Source: Candidatus Heimdallarchaeota archaeon (GTDB lineage: Archaea > Asgardarchaeota > Heimdallarchaeia > JABLTI01). Taken from it: a DNA stretch of 62,772 nt. The notes below the pieces were generated by a model. The model was not told the DNA's origin and made no database searches. It saw only the letters and a list, made by a program, of their open reading frames with translations. This document shows positions 51,003 through 61,800 of this stretch, piece after piece. The first letter of the stretch is position 1. Each line of letters opens with the position of its first letter. The stretch covers positions 1-62,772 of the forward strand of contig JAHLVZ010000004.1 in NCBI GenBank assembly GCA_019058165.1. Reading direction: 5' to 3'. Made by a program: the position numbers and the translations under genes.

Positions 51003-52628
51003 TTATTTTAGATTTTTCTTTATAGTTTTGATTGCTTGTTCAGTTCCAATAGTCTGAATATATGGACCTAATTTAGGCCCTCGATCTGTGTTCAAAAGAA
51101 TTTGATATAATAACTTGAAGAATTCTCCAGGTTTCATTTTAAATTCCCTAGCAATTTCGAAAATTTTACTTTGGATATCATCTGCCACTACTAAACCTTT
51201 TATTTCTTTTATCAAGCTCTTAAGAGATGCTTTTTGTTTCTCATCAAGTTCTAGGGTGATATCTTCTAGCTGTGCAAAATCCCTTACCCAATTAGCAGCA
51301 TAATGAACTCTATCCTTAACATCTTTGAATGTAGCACCATCTCTGAGATAACCATATTCTATTAATCTTGATTCAATAAATTCTTCATATGCACTTTCTG
51401 GAGCAACAGATATGAGGTTAACAAGTAATGAATAAGGAATCTGTAACGATCTTTTATCGGGTTGCTTAAGATGCCAACAATACTCAAAGAGACCATTCAT
51501 CTTTCTCTTTCGAGCAGCATTACCCTCCTTTATACGACCAAAGTAAATATTCTCTAAATAATCCAGTTCTTTCATATAAACAGGAATATCATCAACTGCT
51601 AAGGTTCTACTCCCAGCCATTCGTTTGTAGGTAAGAAGTGCTAAAGATTGAGGTGAACCATAACTGAACCATGTTTGTGGAGTAAAGACATTTCCAGTGG
51701 ATTTTGATATCTTAGATCCTCCTTTATCTAAGAACATTTCATATCGTGCATGGGTTGGTGGTTCATAATCAAAGATTTCTTTACATATTTGGTCATTGCA
51801 AGTAACAGATTCAAAGATATCTTTTCCAAATGCTTCAAAGTCTATTTGTAACAAATCCCATCTCGCTGCAAATTCTACTTTCCAAGTAAGCTTGCCTTCT
51901 CCTTTGGCAATATCAGCCCATCCATGATAACCACACCCTTCGAGCATTTTACCGCGGATTTCATCTCCTTCGCAAACATATTCTACTTGACCTTTTTTGT
52001 CATCAAAACTAATTGCTTTAGTAGTGTATATTTTCCCACATTGCTTGCAAATGGCATGATAAGGTAGAGCTACTAAATACTTCTCTTGACCGGTTGTTTC
52101 TTCGATTATTTCTCCGGCACGTTTTGCTTTAGCTAGAAGTTTCTTGACTTGAGGAGCCATTTTACCAGATGTATACAATTCATTAGCAGAGGTAGGTGTA
52201 AAAATAATACCTGCTTCTTTAATTGAATCAATAAGCAAAGAGGACATGTGTTGACCATAGCTGTCGTGACAACCCCAAGGATCAGGAATCATTGAAACAG
52301 GTTTTCCAAGATGCTCTTTTAATTCTGAAGGTGTTCCTACAGGAACTTTACGAAGACCATCCATATCGTCTGCAAAAGCTATAAACTCTGATTTTCTATC
52401 TAAATCCTCAATTGCTAATTTGAATCCAAAAGCTCTTGAAGCATCAGCAAAGGAACCAATATGTGGGAATCCCGATGCTCCGAGTCCGCTTTCAGTTCTA
52501 ATTACTTCTGGATGCTTTCCTTTTAGGTTATCTTTACGTTCTAACACGCTGAGAGCTAATTTATCAATCCAAGTTCCACGACCGATAATTTCCTCTGAGT
52601 CATCACCAAGGTCAAATTCTTGTGTCAA
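51003..52628 (-). CDS. lysS: Lysyl-tRNA synthetase, class I
   Basis: Class I LysRS, 541 residues. HIGH-type PHIGSFADASRAFGF near the N-terminus and KMSKS-type GSKISKSTGNVFTP. Zinc-knuckle Cys pairs (HAICKQCGKIYT and CEGDEIRGKMLEGCG) and the helical C-terminal anticodon domain are complete. Class I LysRS is typical of archaea. Its stop lies one base from that of taw1, which it faces. Confidence 0.95.
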   Translation of the reverse strand: MTQEFDLGDDSEEIIGRGTWIDKLALSVLERKDNLKGKHPEVIRTESGLGASGFPHIGSFADASRAFGFKLAIEDLDRKSEFIAFADDMDGLRKVPVGTPSELKEHLGKPVSMIPDPWGCHDSYGQHMSSLLIDSIKEAGIIFTPTSANELYTSGKMAPQVKKLLAKAKRAGEIIEETTGQEKYLVALPYHAICKQCGKIYTTKAISFDDKKGQVEYVCEGDEIRGKMLEGCGYHGWADIAKGEGKLTWKVEFAARWDLLQIDFEAFGKDIFESVTCNDQICKEIFDYEPPTHARYEMFLDKGGSKISKSTGNVFTPQTWFSYGSPQSLALLTYKRMAGSRTLAVDDIPVYMKELDYLENIYFGRIKEGNAARKRKMNGLFEYCWHLKQPDKRSLQIPYSLLVNLISVAPESAYEEFIESRLIEYGYLRDGATFKDVKDRVHYAANWVRDFAQLEDITLELDEKQKASLKSLIKEIKGLVVADDIQSKIFEIAREFKMKPGEFFKLLYQILLNTDRGPKLGPYIQTIGTEQAIKTIKKNLK

Positions 52629-52755
52629 ATTCTTCGCCTACAAATATCAATATCCATTATATTAATCCAAAAACCAGTCATTTATATTAATTACCCTACA
52701 AATCGAATATTAGAAAAATTTACTGAATAGCAAAGAGCTATTCAGCTTTTTTAGA

Positions 52756-53799
52756 TTATCCTACTGCTTGCTTCGGATCTAAAGCGTCTAATAATGCATC
52801 GCCCATGAGATTGAATCCAAGGATTGTTATGAAAATCATAAGTGCGGGCCAAGTAGGCATCCACCAATAAGTCAGAAGATTGTCTCGGTGGTATGCTAAA
52901 TCATCACCCCAAGTAACTGCAGTAGCATCTCCTAAACCGAAGAATGCTAGTGCAGCTATTTGGATTATTGTGTTAGCTATTCCAAGAGTTGTAATAACTA
53001 TCACCGGTGAAAGTGAATTTGGAATTATATGTCTAAAGATAATTCGTGCATCTTTCGCTCCGAGTGCTCGTTCTGCTTCGATAAATTCAGTTTGCTTCAG
53101 AGATAAGATTTTAGCTCTTACTATAAGACTCGTACCTCCCCAGCCTATCAAAGCAAAGATTACAATGACAACCATATACAATCCACCCGGAATACTACTT
53201 GCGATGTCTCGAAAGATAGCAACAACGAAAATGAATAAAATGAAACCAGGCATTGCACTAATAACTTCGTTTAATCTTTGAACTATGTCATCGAAAAATC
53301 CACCAAAATACCCTGAGACAGCTCCAATAACCATTCCTAAAACACTTGTAGTTATTTGTCCTACAATTCCTAAAATTAAAGACAATGATGAACCGAAGAA
53401 GGTTCGAGAAAGTATATCAAATCCTCGAGTATCAGTACCAAATGGATAATTAGCATTTGGAGCTAATGTTTGATCTCCGGGTATAATATATCTTGGGTGA
53501 GCGATTAACCGAATGTACTTTTCTGTTCCTGGAATCCAAATCTCGACATAATAATTGAGAATGTCATAGGGATCATTTGTAGGATTATTCAAACCAAATA
53601 ATGCATCATATTGAAGAATTATGAAAGCAACTAATGCCATAAAAATTAATGACACTACAATGTAGAAACCTATCATGCCCATTTGTGATTTCTTCATTCT
53701 TCGCATTACAATTGCCCAAAGATTAGATCCTTCGACAAGTTTGATTTCCGCGAGTATTCTTGCTTCTCTTTCTGGTATTGCTTCACTAAGTATTGTCAA
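52756..53799 (-). CDS. ABC transporter permease, peptide/nickel type (OppC/DppC)
   Basis: Six-helix permease, 347 residues. An extracellular loop after TM1 is longer than usual (about 65-125). FGTDTRGFDILSRTFFGSSL and the EAA motif LGAKDARIIFRHIIPNSLSP, which docks on the ATPase, are intact. TTG start preceded by GAGGTGG. It follows the OppB gene (13-base gap); ATPase and substrate-binding protein genes are not in view. The substrate is probably oligopeptides or sugars. Confidence 0.9.
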   Translation of the reverse strand: MTILSEAIPEREARILAEIKLVEGSNLWAIVMRRMKKSQMGMIGFYIVVSLIFMALVAFIILQYDALFGLNNPTNDPYDILNYYVEIWIPGTEKYIRLIAHPRYIIPGDQTLAPNANYPFGTDTRGFDILSRTFFGSSLSLILGIVGQITTSVLGMVIGAVSGYFGGFFDDIVQRLNEVISAMPGFILFIFVVAIFRDIASSIPGGLYMVVIVIFALIGWGGTSLIVRAKILSLKQTEFIEAERALGAKDARIIFRHIIPNSLSPVIVITTLGIANTIIQIAALAFFGLGDATAVTWGDDLAYHRDNLLTYWWMPTWPALMIFITILGFNLMGDALLDALDPKQAVG

Positions 53800-53812
53800 A
53801 TTTTTCCACCTC

Positions 53813-54892
53813 TTAGTATCTTATCCTCGGGTCAACGATTGCATAACTCAAGTCAACTAATAACCTGAATGCAAGAAACATTCCACCAAAAACGAAGTTA
53901 GTAGCCATCATCATTGGTTGATCTCTTTGTAAAGCACTCGTAAGAAATACAGATCCGAGTCCTGGCCAACCGAAAACACCTTCAACCATTACGGATCCAC
54001 CTAACAATCCAGGTAAAGCTAATCCTACGACTGTAATGATTGGTAACATTGCATTCCGAAACGCATGTTTATAGATTACTCGTCGCTCCGTCAATCCTTT
54101 AGCTCTTGCTGTTGTGATATAGTCTTGTCGTAATATATCCAATAATTGAGAGCGTGTCAATCGTGAAAGGAATACAAGTCCTGTTAAAACTAAGGTTACC
54201 GTTGGCAAGATTAGAAACAAATAAAATCTCGGATTAGTGATAAAAGGTTCCGTAAAAGCGTCGCCTGTAGTTGCTCCAGTAAAATCGAACAAATAGAATG
54301 CAGTTAACATAACTAGTTTTGCTAACCAAAAGACTGGCATTGAAAAACCAATTAACGATGCAAGAGTTACTCCTTTATCCCAAAGGGAATATTGCCTCGT
54401 TGCTTGGATAACTCCAATAACCGTTGCTAAAATGGTGCCAAGGATAAAAGCAGGAGTTGTAAGAAATAGAGTGTACCATAATCTTCCAACTATTATATCA
54501 GATATTGGTTTTCCAACATTCCCTGACATTGTGTAAAACCAAGAACTCCCGAGATTGCCTTGTAATATACCTCTTCGAACTCCATATTGATCTTTTAGCA
54601 ATCCTAACCATCGAAAGTATCTAACTACTATACTAATTGGTTCACCATTCTCATCAAGAATTCCAATTTCAAAACCAACTTGATTATAGACTTCTTCATA
54701 TTCCGGTTGTTCTCCAATCCATAGACCTAGTCGTATCTGTATTGGATCTCCTGGAGAAGCAGCAATAAGTGCGAAACTAATTATCGAAATCCCAAGTAGT
54801 GTTGGGAATATGTATAATAACCGCTTTAATGCATAGCTCCTTAACGATATTTTGATCACCTTACCAATTTTTTTTTCGTTAAACAACAACAA
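53813..54892 (-). CDS. ABC transporter permease, peptide/nickel type (OppB/DppB)
   Basis: A 359-residue permease: YALKRLLYIFPTLLGISIIS begins TM1, SPGDPIQIR is the conserved post-TM1 segment, the EAA loop is RAKGLTERRVIYKHAFRNAM, and GGSVMVEGVFGWPGLGSVFL lies near the C-terminus. The frame's TTG start (54892) lacks a ribosome site; a GTG at 54859 is an alternative. Operon leader for the OppC gene. Confidence 0.9.
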   Translation of the reverse strand: MLLFNEKKIGKVIKISLRSYALKRLLYIFPTLLGISIISFALIAASPGDPIQIRLGLWIGEQPEYEEVYNQVGFEIGILDENGEPISIVVRYFRWLGLLKDQYGVRRGILQGNLGSSWFYTMSGNVGKPISDIIVGRLWYTLFLTTPAFILGTILATVIGVIQATRQYSLWDKGVTLASLIGFSMPVFWLAKLVMLTAFYLFDFTGATTGDAFTEPFITNPRFYLFLILPTVTLVLTGLVFLSRLTRSQLLDILRQDYITTARAKGLTERRVIYKHAFRNAMLPIITVVGLALPGLLGGSVMVEGVFGWPGLGSVFLTSALQRDQPMMMATNFVFGGMFLAFRLLVDLSYAIVDPRIRY

Positions 54893-54945
54893 TATATCGT
54901 TTAGATGTTATATTGTATAAACTATATATAGTTAAGACGATATAT
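54892..54945. promoter_or_regulatory. Nested inverted repeats at the oppB promoter/start
   Basis: ATATATCGT (54892-54900) is repeated inverted as ACGATATAT (54937-54945). Between them lies the perfect 14-base palindrome AACTATATATAGTT (54920-54933). They overlap the first codons or leader of oppB on the minus strand and are suited to a dimeric repressor. All are AT-rich, so chance is possible. Confidence 0.35.
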
Positions 54946-55094
54946 AATCTTTTGTAAAAGTACAAAAATTACTGGAAAACGAAAAAAATATGAGAATAAG
55001 GATAAAAATGATATCGAAAATGAATTAGAATAGAAAATTCTCCGCACTAAATTTATATTTCAAGAATATCATAGACGATTTAAAAACAGGTGAC

Positions 55095-55448
55095 ATGAAA
55101 TTGACAAATATCATCTTAAGATTTCTATGGGCAGTATTTATTGGTTCGTGGTTAACACCTATTTGGTACTTGTTAGGATTTTTTTTCACAGCCTTAATCA
55201 TCTCAGCACCACTAGGCATTTGGTTCTTTGAACGTATTGGTTATGTGTTTTCGCTTTATGAAAATCCTGTTCAAAGAGATATAACCTTTACACGTTCTGT
55301 TAAAGGATTATTGTGGTTTTATTTAGTAGGCTGGTGGCTGGGTTTTCTTGTTGTAGCATTAGCGGAAGCTTGTCTAGGAACAATTATCTTATTCCCAGTA
55401 GGTTGGTGGTTAATCAATCGTTTAGATCAGATCGTTATTCTCAGTTAG
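55095..55448 (+). CDS. YccF-domain membrane protein
   Basis: A 117-residue protein with tandem YccF (DUF307) halves, each W/F-rich: LRFLWAVFIGSWLTPIWYLL, then GIWFFERIGYVFSLYENP, and LWFYLVGWWLGFLVVALAEA with VGWWLINRL. Four membrane-associated segments. AGGTGA precedes the ATG. Function unknown in the family. Confidence 0.82.
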   Translation: MKLTNIILRFLWAVFIGSWLTPIWYLLGFFFTALIISAPLGIWFFERIGYVFSLYENPVQRDITFTRSVKGLLWFYLVGWWLGFLVVALAEACLGTIILFPVGWWLINRLDQIVILS

Positions 55449-55589
55449 AGGGTTTAAATTAAATCCTCGTTTTTTTATCTTCAAAATAATATTATCAGAT
55501 TATGTAGATACTACATGTCTTAGTAGAATCACTTGTGAGGACAATGTCAACACATTAATAAATATCTTTTTTCTAGTATATTACTAACG

Positions 55590-55690
55590 CCCCGGGGTCT
55601 TCATAATTCGAGACCATCTTCCGGTTAAATCGAAATCAGCATGGGCCTGTTCCATGCAATAATTAGGGCCAGAGAAGATCCCTGGGAGGT
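55590..55690 (+). promoter_or_regulatory. Structured GC-rich leader before the surface-protein cluster
   Basis: In front of the ATG at 55699 the DNA turns GC-rich and can fold. GGTCT/AGACC (55596-55600 / 55611-55615) and GCATGG/CCATGC (55639-55644 / 55652-55657) form hairpins, the latter enclosed by ATCTTC/GAAGAT (55616-55621 / 55674-55679). GGGAGG (55684-55689) lies just after. CCCCGGGG (55590-55597) is palindromic. It may be a regulatory leader or small RNA; it matches no riboswitch I know. Confidence 0.45.
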
Positions 55691-55698
55691 TTTATCTA

Positions 55699-57165
55699 AT
55701 GAAGCTAAATACAAAAAACCGAATGTTAACACTAATCATTCTTGCAAGTTTGATTGCTGTTAATAGTGCCTGCATTTCGAATAGTCATGCAGTAACTACT
55801 GAAGTAGATCTTTGGCCTGACGTGACTATTGTATCAACAGCCGATATTGATGTGGATATCAACTCTGTTTTACTATCGCAAATGTCTAAGCAAGCACTCT
55901 TTGAGACTGAGCATTTAAGCAATATCCAAGTAACAAAGACTGGTTTGCGAATGACCATTAAATCTGAGTTAGCGCTCAATTCTGATGTTGATGACGCTGT
56001 CATTGATCCTGCTGTTGAAGTAACGGATGATGTAAGCTCTTGGCAGTTAGAATTATTCCTTGACAAAGGAACTCCTTTTATCAAGAATGAAACTGACCAA
56101 ACAGATGCTTATGCTATCACCGATAATTTTAATTCAAATACTTACAATCTTTTAGCTATTCCAAAAGCTAGAAGTAATTCTACAAGTGCGACAACAATCA
56201 CTATCAGTTATTCAGACGCTTTAACCGGCAATATCTCTGATTCAGCTGATACCACAAATACCACAATTCTTAACGAATTGGTTCCGGTTCAAAAATTCTT
56301 ATTTTACCGGTTAGACTTGGAGCAAACAAATAGCTCAAGACCTTACATTCTTCACATTGCTTTTGATGAGCTTATTTGTGATGCTATCTACATCTATTCT
56401 CTTCCTTCCACCCAAGATTTTAGAGATGAAAGGTATGAAGAGATTTGGATGGGAACAGATGCTGCTGCTATTAATGTTTCAGAATTAGCTGACACAACTG
56501 AATGGCAGAAAATCTACAAGCTTGGCGCTGATTATACCGAAGATTTTCAAACAAACACCGTTAAAGGAGTTGGCTTTGAAACTGCTGATGAATTTGAGGA
56601 TGCTTTGTACGAAACCTGGGTTAAGATCATCAATAATGAAATTGGTGCTTATCTCCATGCACAAGCTATTGATTTTGGTGATATCAAAGATTACCTTCTA
56701 ACTGACTGTACACTAAAAACCACACTAGGTGGTAATATACCTACAAAAATCTATGATACTCTTCGAGTTGAGAAGAATGAAGCAAGTGCTGCAGAAACCT
56801 ATGTAAAAGAAACTAGGGATGACACTATTCGAAGGTTCACCATCACCACAGCCATCAAACCAAACATTCTCAAAGAGAACGATGATGCTGAAGGAATTAG
56901 TGATGTATCAAATGCTCTAATTGCTGCTGCTCAAAGGTCAAAAGGCAGCCCAACTAGTTTTGCAACTAATATTTTAGATAAAGTCACAGGAGCCACTCAA
57001 AAGATCTCTGAACCTCTTGCTGCGTTTATCGTTCGTGCAAGATTGAAAGCTTACGAGCTAGGTCTCAGCGACACTGCAATATTATCCATAATTATTGTTA
57101 GTTCCAGTCTTGGCGGTATTGGACTCATTGCTACAATTGCCTGGCTAGCAACCAGAAAGAAATAG
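55699..57165 (+). CDS. Exported membrane-anchored protein, paralogue of 57193-58824
   Basis: A 488-residue secreted protein. The signal peptide is about 1-31 (LTLIILASLIAVNSACISN), and a C-terminal membrane helix (about 463-485, AILSIIIVSSSLGGIGLIAT) with basic end RKK follows. The ectodomain is beta-rich with many Asn-X-Ser/Thr sites. Its middle (about 180-260, GNISDSADTTNTT..., ILHIAFDELICDAIYIYSLP, RDERYEEIWMG) lines up with the next gene's NISDSSETYNKT...YCINVEAQNVDIHGFYIFHF, so the two are paralogues. No known family recognised. Base composition is visibly richer in G+C than the rest of the window. Confidence 0.7.
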   Translation: MKLNTKNRMLTLIILASLIAVNSACISNSHAVTTEVDLWPDVTIVSTADIDVDINSVLLSQMSKQALFETEHLSNIQVTKTGLRMTIKSELALNSDVDDAVIDPAVEVTDDVSSWQLELFLDKGTPFIKNETDQTDAYAITDNFNSNTYNLLAIPKARSNSTSATTITISYSDALTGNISDSADTTNTTILNELVPVQKFLFYRLDLEQTNSSRPYILHIAFDELICDAIYIYSLPSTQDFRDERYEEIWMGTDAAAINVSELADTTEWQKIYKLGADYTEDFQTNTVKGVGFETADEFEDALYETWVKIINNEIGAYLHAQAIDFGDIKDYLLTDCTLKTTLGGNIPTKIYDTLRVEKNEASAAETYVKETRDDTIRRFTITTAIKPNILKENDDAEGISDVSNALIAAAQRSKGSPTSFATNILDKVTGATQKISEPLAAFIVRARLKAYELGLSDTAILSIIIVSSSLGGIGLIATIAWLATRKK

Positions 57166-57192
57166 AAAGAAATAACGGAGGACAAAATAAAG

Positions 57193-58824
57193 TTGAACAA
57201 AATAAAATTGAACAAAAGAACTGTTTGTATAATCCTCATAGTTTATCTTTTTGTTATGCCTGCAGCAACAGGTATTTTTGCTGCTGCAGCAACAACTGAA
57301 GATGAACTATTAGCAGAATTCGCTGCTAATCCTGAAAACTTGATCCCTGACATGTTGCTCATTTCAACTGCAACAATTGAAGTTGATTATGACTATATGA
57401 TCAAAGGATTCTCAACAAAGAGATTTCATACTGTGACTACTACTCTTCTAATGCCAAACATTGAGAAGGATAGCGATTTACTAGGAATTCTTCCGATCTA
57501 TGATGAAAACGGAGATCTAGAAAACTGGGGCATTCCCCAGTTGACCGGTGCTAAGAATTACCTGGTGAAGAACGCAACTGAGAAAGCTTACACAAAGCTA
57601 GATATCACTAACGATTTTTCCATTGAAAGTGAGCAATACTTGCTTTTCGAGTCTCTCGAGACTGAAGTCGTTACTTCCACAACTACTATCAAAGCAAGTT
57701 TTGGTAAAACATCTGGAGCAAATATCTCTGATTCATCTGAAACCTACAATAAGACTCTTACCAGCAATACTATCTATGTAGAAAGAACCACTTTGTGGTA
57801 CAATCTTTTCTGTGAAACAAATGAAACATTTCCATACTGCATTAACGTTGAAGCTCAAAATGTTGATATCCATGGCTTCTATATCTTCCATTTTGACAAT
57901 AACAAAATAGTTACTGACAATCGTTATGATATCATGTTTTTAGAGGCTGACGAAACTGAAGTTTCTCCTGATGCTTTTAGTGCTTTTTCAACAGAAGAAG
58001 TTCTTGGTCGCAATATGATTAGACTTCAGGCTCTTCCTGATCCTGATTTAAGTCTTAATCCTTGCCAAACAACTATTGATGATCTTAATACAACAAAAAT
58101 GCTTTCAACTGTTAGTAATCTAGAGCTTAAGAAAGACATGCACGTTGTTATGCGAGGTTGGAAAACAGGTAACGAGCTGGAAGACAGCCTAGAACTATCT
58201 TGGCGTCAACAATTAGATCTTGGTGCTGGTGATAGGATTACAGGGTATAATTTAACGAAAAGTTATTTCCAAAATACCATAAACCAGGGATTAGTCAAAC
58301 TAATCAAAAAGGAACTTACTGAGCAATTGAAAACAACGACTAATTACAATACCTTGGTTAGTAGAGCCATGGGCAAATATCTTCCTATTTGTGCTATAGC
58401 AAACAGAGATGATGTTTTTGATTCACTTGGAAGCGCTATCTATGTTGATGGTTTCTGGGACACCATCAAAGATGGGTTCAAGAGACTCACTTCAGGCATT
58501 GCTACTGTTGCTCAAAAAGTCATTGATTCTCCTGCAAAGATTATTGACAGTCTCGGTGATTCTGCTGCTAAAGTTATTACCCCAGTCGCTCAGACCTATC
58601 AAGCTGTTGCTCCCGCAGTTACCAACATGGTCAAAGATAGCGTTGGTCACGTTACTAACGGTATCGTTGGTGTTGCAGGTGCAGCAAAGGATCTCGGAGT
58701 AGGTCTGGCTAAAAACTTGAAAATGGCATTAATGATTGGTATACCTGTTCTTGGTATTCTTGCCATTCTTGGTGCGGGAATCTATTTTGGTGTCTTAAAA
58801 CCAAAACAACTACAGGGAGCTTGA
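57193..58824 (+). CDS. Exported membrane-anchored protein with amphipathic pre-membrane region, paralogue of previous gene
   Basis: A 543-residue protein. Signal peptide (VCIILIVYLFVMPAATGIFA), then an ectodomain paralogous to the gene 28 bases upstream. A Gly/Ala/Val/Ser-rich amphipathic stretch follows (about 425-510: WDTIKDGFKRLTSGIATVAQ, AKIIDSLGDSAAKVITPVAQ, VTNGIVGVAGAAKDLGVGLA), then a C-terminal membrane helix (MALMIGIPVLGILAILGAGI) and short tail. The amphipathic run just before the anchor is unusual and recalls membrane-active or fusogen-like segments. TTG start 11 bases after GGAGG. No known family. Confidence 0.7.
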   Translation: MNKIKLNKRTVCIILIVYLFVMPAATGIFAAAATTEDELLAEFAANPENLIPDMLLISTATIEVDYDYMIKGFSTKRFHTVTTTLLMPNIEKDSDLLGILPIYDENGDLENWGIPQLTGAKNYLVKNATEKAYTKLDITNDFSIESEQYLLFESLETEVVTSTTTIKASFGKTSGANISDSSETYNKTLTSNTIYVERTTLWYNLFCETNETFPYCINVEAQNVDIHGFYIFHFDNNKIVTDNRYDIMFLEADETEVSPDAFSAFSTEEVLGRNMIRLQALPDPDLSLNPCQTTIDDLNTTKMLSTVSNLELKKDMHVVMRGWKTGNELEDSLELSWRQQLDLGAGDRITGYNLTKSYFQNTINQGLVKLIKKELTEQLKTTTNYNTLVSRAMGKYLPICAIANRDDVFDSLGSAIYVDGFWDTIKDGFKRLTSGIATVAQKVIDSPAKIIDSLGDSAAKVITPVAQTYQAVAPAVTNMVKDSVGHVTNGIVGVAGAAKDLGVGLAKNLKMALMIGIPVLGILAILGAGIYFGVLKPKQLQGA

Positions 58825-58863
58825 TCTTGCTCTCTCTTTTCTCTTTTTTTGGAGTTGTTAACT

Positions 58864-61800
58864 ATGCATAAAAGAAATATTATTTCAATAATTATTATGA
58901 GCTTGCTTATGACTAGTTTTGTTTTTGGATTAGATTTCCCTACTGATTCGAGTGATCAGGAAATCGTTGATAATGACTCATTGGTTATTAGTGATCCAGA
59001 TACGAGTAATTCTATTACTTCGTCCACTGATTGGTTTAGTGGTGAGACTGTGAAATCAAATATTGAATTTAACAAACAAACTGCTTCTTATGAGACGCTT
59101 CAAGTGTCTGACCGTTACGATGTTGCAAGAAGTTTTCTACTCTCTGAGTGGAATCGGTGGGCTTTAGTCGTGGACGATTATAACCATCATTATATTGAAG
59201 TTGATTATGAGGGTTCGGCTTATGATATTGTTTACGTTGAGATAAATGTTAAACTTTATTGTGGTGGGAGCGGAACTCTTTCGTATGGACAAAATTTCAA
59301 ACAAAGAGACGCAGGGGGTACTCATTTGTCTGACCAAATAGTTGGAACATTTGATATTGAATCAAGTGACTTGGATAGTCAAGGGTATCTTAACCTTATT
59401 TGGTGGTTAAAAGCAACTGACCCTTCAAACGAACTCGAATTTAGTCTCTCTTTTTACGGTAGTGGCGGTTCAACAAACATTTTTTCAGATGTTACAGATA
59501 TTCCTATTATTCAAACTGAATACGTAGCATTAATGTCTGACTATTTTTATTTTATTAGAGATACCATAGAGAATCAAATTCGGTCTGAGTATCAGTATGT
59601 AAGTGATACTATGCTTATCCACTCTCTCACAATTCCAAGCGTTTCTTTTTCAAAAGAAATCAACGTCTATTCACCAACTCATTGGACTTACTCAAGTGTT
59701 AATCCATCTGCAACTGTATCAACCGTTGATTCAGATCACACAATTACAAGTCCAACGGAACTGACTTATGAAATGATTTTCACGTCAAACTCTACTTATT
59801 TGTTAGCAATAGAAGATGTCACTTCAACATATCTACAAGATATTGGGTTTGAAAATGGTGATTGGCGAAACGATTGGTTAGATTATTCGGATGGGTTTGA
59901 TACGATTGAAATCGACACTTCCATTTCAGCAGAAGGATACCATTCAGTGAAACTGAGTGATACTGATGGTTCGACTGATTATTTCCGTTCCAAAAAAGCG
60001 ATCGTTCCAGCAGGATATTATTACTTTTCTTTCAGTTACTACATTGAGAGTTTTTCTGGTTCATATTTTGATTTTATGATCAGACAGAACTCTGAGTATC
60101 AGGTAGAGCATTTGGATACTTCAATAACTAATCGTTGGGAAACCGTTTTCGTTGCTGGTTATACTGAGGGTTTGAGTGGTGGGGCAGGTTCTTGTTGGGA
60201 CTTTAAATTTTCAACTGCTCAGGGAGTGGTCTTTATCGATAATTTTCGTTTATTCGTTCCTTCTACAACAATTGATACTGTTGATTTAGATACCTATGAT
60301 ATTAGTGCTACTTTCATCAGTTGGGATGGCTATCAAAACCCAACAGTTGAAAACGAGTATGTCTATATGCGATTTCTTGATAGGACTACAAGAAACGATT
60401 GGATGGGTTCAAGTGAAGGACTGACTGATGAAAACGGTCTTTTCACTTCGAGATATGAAGGAACATTAAATCAGTTTGAGTATGAAATCATGTCGTATGC
60501 CAAAAATTCTTGGTGGCAATGTGCTTGGTCTCCTTATTATTTAACTCAAGATAGTAGTTGGACTCATTCCAATTATGGAACAGTAGTTCAAACTATTACG
60601 GATGAATATGCTCATTTCCATACAGACCATGTATCAACACATGATTTAGAATATTATCAATTAGATTCTGTTGTTGGGTCATGGGATTTATCTGAAAACA
60701 ATATCCTATTGTTTGATTTTAAGAATTCGCCTGATTCAAAATTTGAATCCATTTATCTTAGAAGAACATGGGCAGATGGGACATTGAGACACCATCCTAA
60801 TGATGTTGGTGTAACAAGTTGGACTGCTTACGATTATTGGTTCGATAGAACACATTATTGGTATAATGATGAGAATGTAAATGATGATTTTTATGCTGGT
60901 TCTGCTATTGTAGAAGGTGATTTAGCGACAATGGAACAAATTCATTTCTCTGATTTTAATACCACTGATAGTGCGACTGATTTCTATATTAGAAATCTAC
61001 ATACTACTCGAGCTGTAAGTTTTTATTTCACTCCTAGTTATCCTTATCATATTGATTATGCAGAAACAGATGTTACAGAAGATATTTTGGATGAATGGGA
61101 CTTCTCAGAAGGAGATGAGGACGGTTGGGATTCTTACGTTTATTGTTCTGCTGGCGGAGTAATGAACGGTTTTCATAACACTTCTCATACAAGCACTACA
61201 AGCGATTATTTCTCAATATATTCTCAAGACGGTTTGAGTATTGATACTGATTACTATACAAAAGCAGTTATCCGATTGAAAATTGATAATCCTTCTGCTG
61301 GTTCGTCTTGGAAATGGTATTTCGTATTATACACTCCCAATTATGAACAACAAAACACTCCTGCCGTATTAACTGAGAGTTGGCAAATATTCACGATTGA
61401 CCTTAAACCTTCAAGAACTGCTGTTAAAGTTAGGTTGTATATATATGAAGCAAACGATGATCCTACTAAGACAGTTCAATTAAACACCGATTATGTTCGC
61501 TTGGTTCATGTGGAAGAAGAAGAACATTATATTACCGATAATTTTATTGGCATTGGTTCAGAAAACGATCAGTGGATTTCTGCTGTTTACTCAGATGATA
61601 TTTACCTAGGAAATTATGCTGATCCATTACTAGTTTATTACAATGGCACAATTGGTGATCATACTATTTCTTGGCTTCCTCTTGATAGGAAAAATGAAAT
61701 AAAAGCCTATCTTCATTCAGATCTTTATGAGTATCACTATAAGGTTTCTTTAGCTGATAATTATTTTCTGCTTCTAAATCCTCCAAGTTTTGATGTTGCA

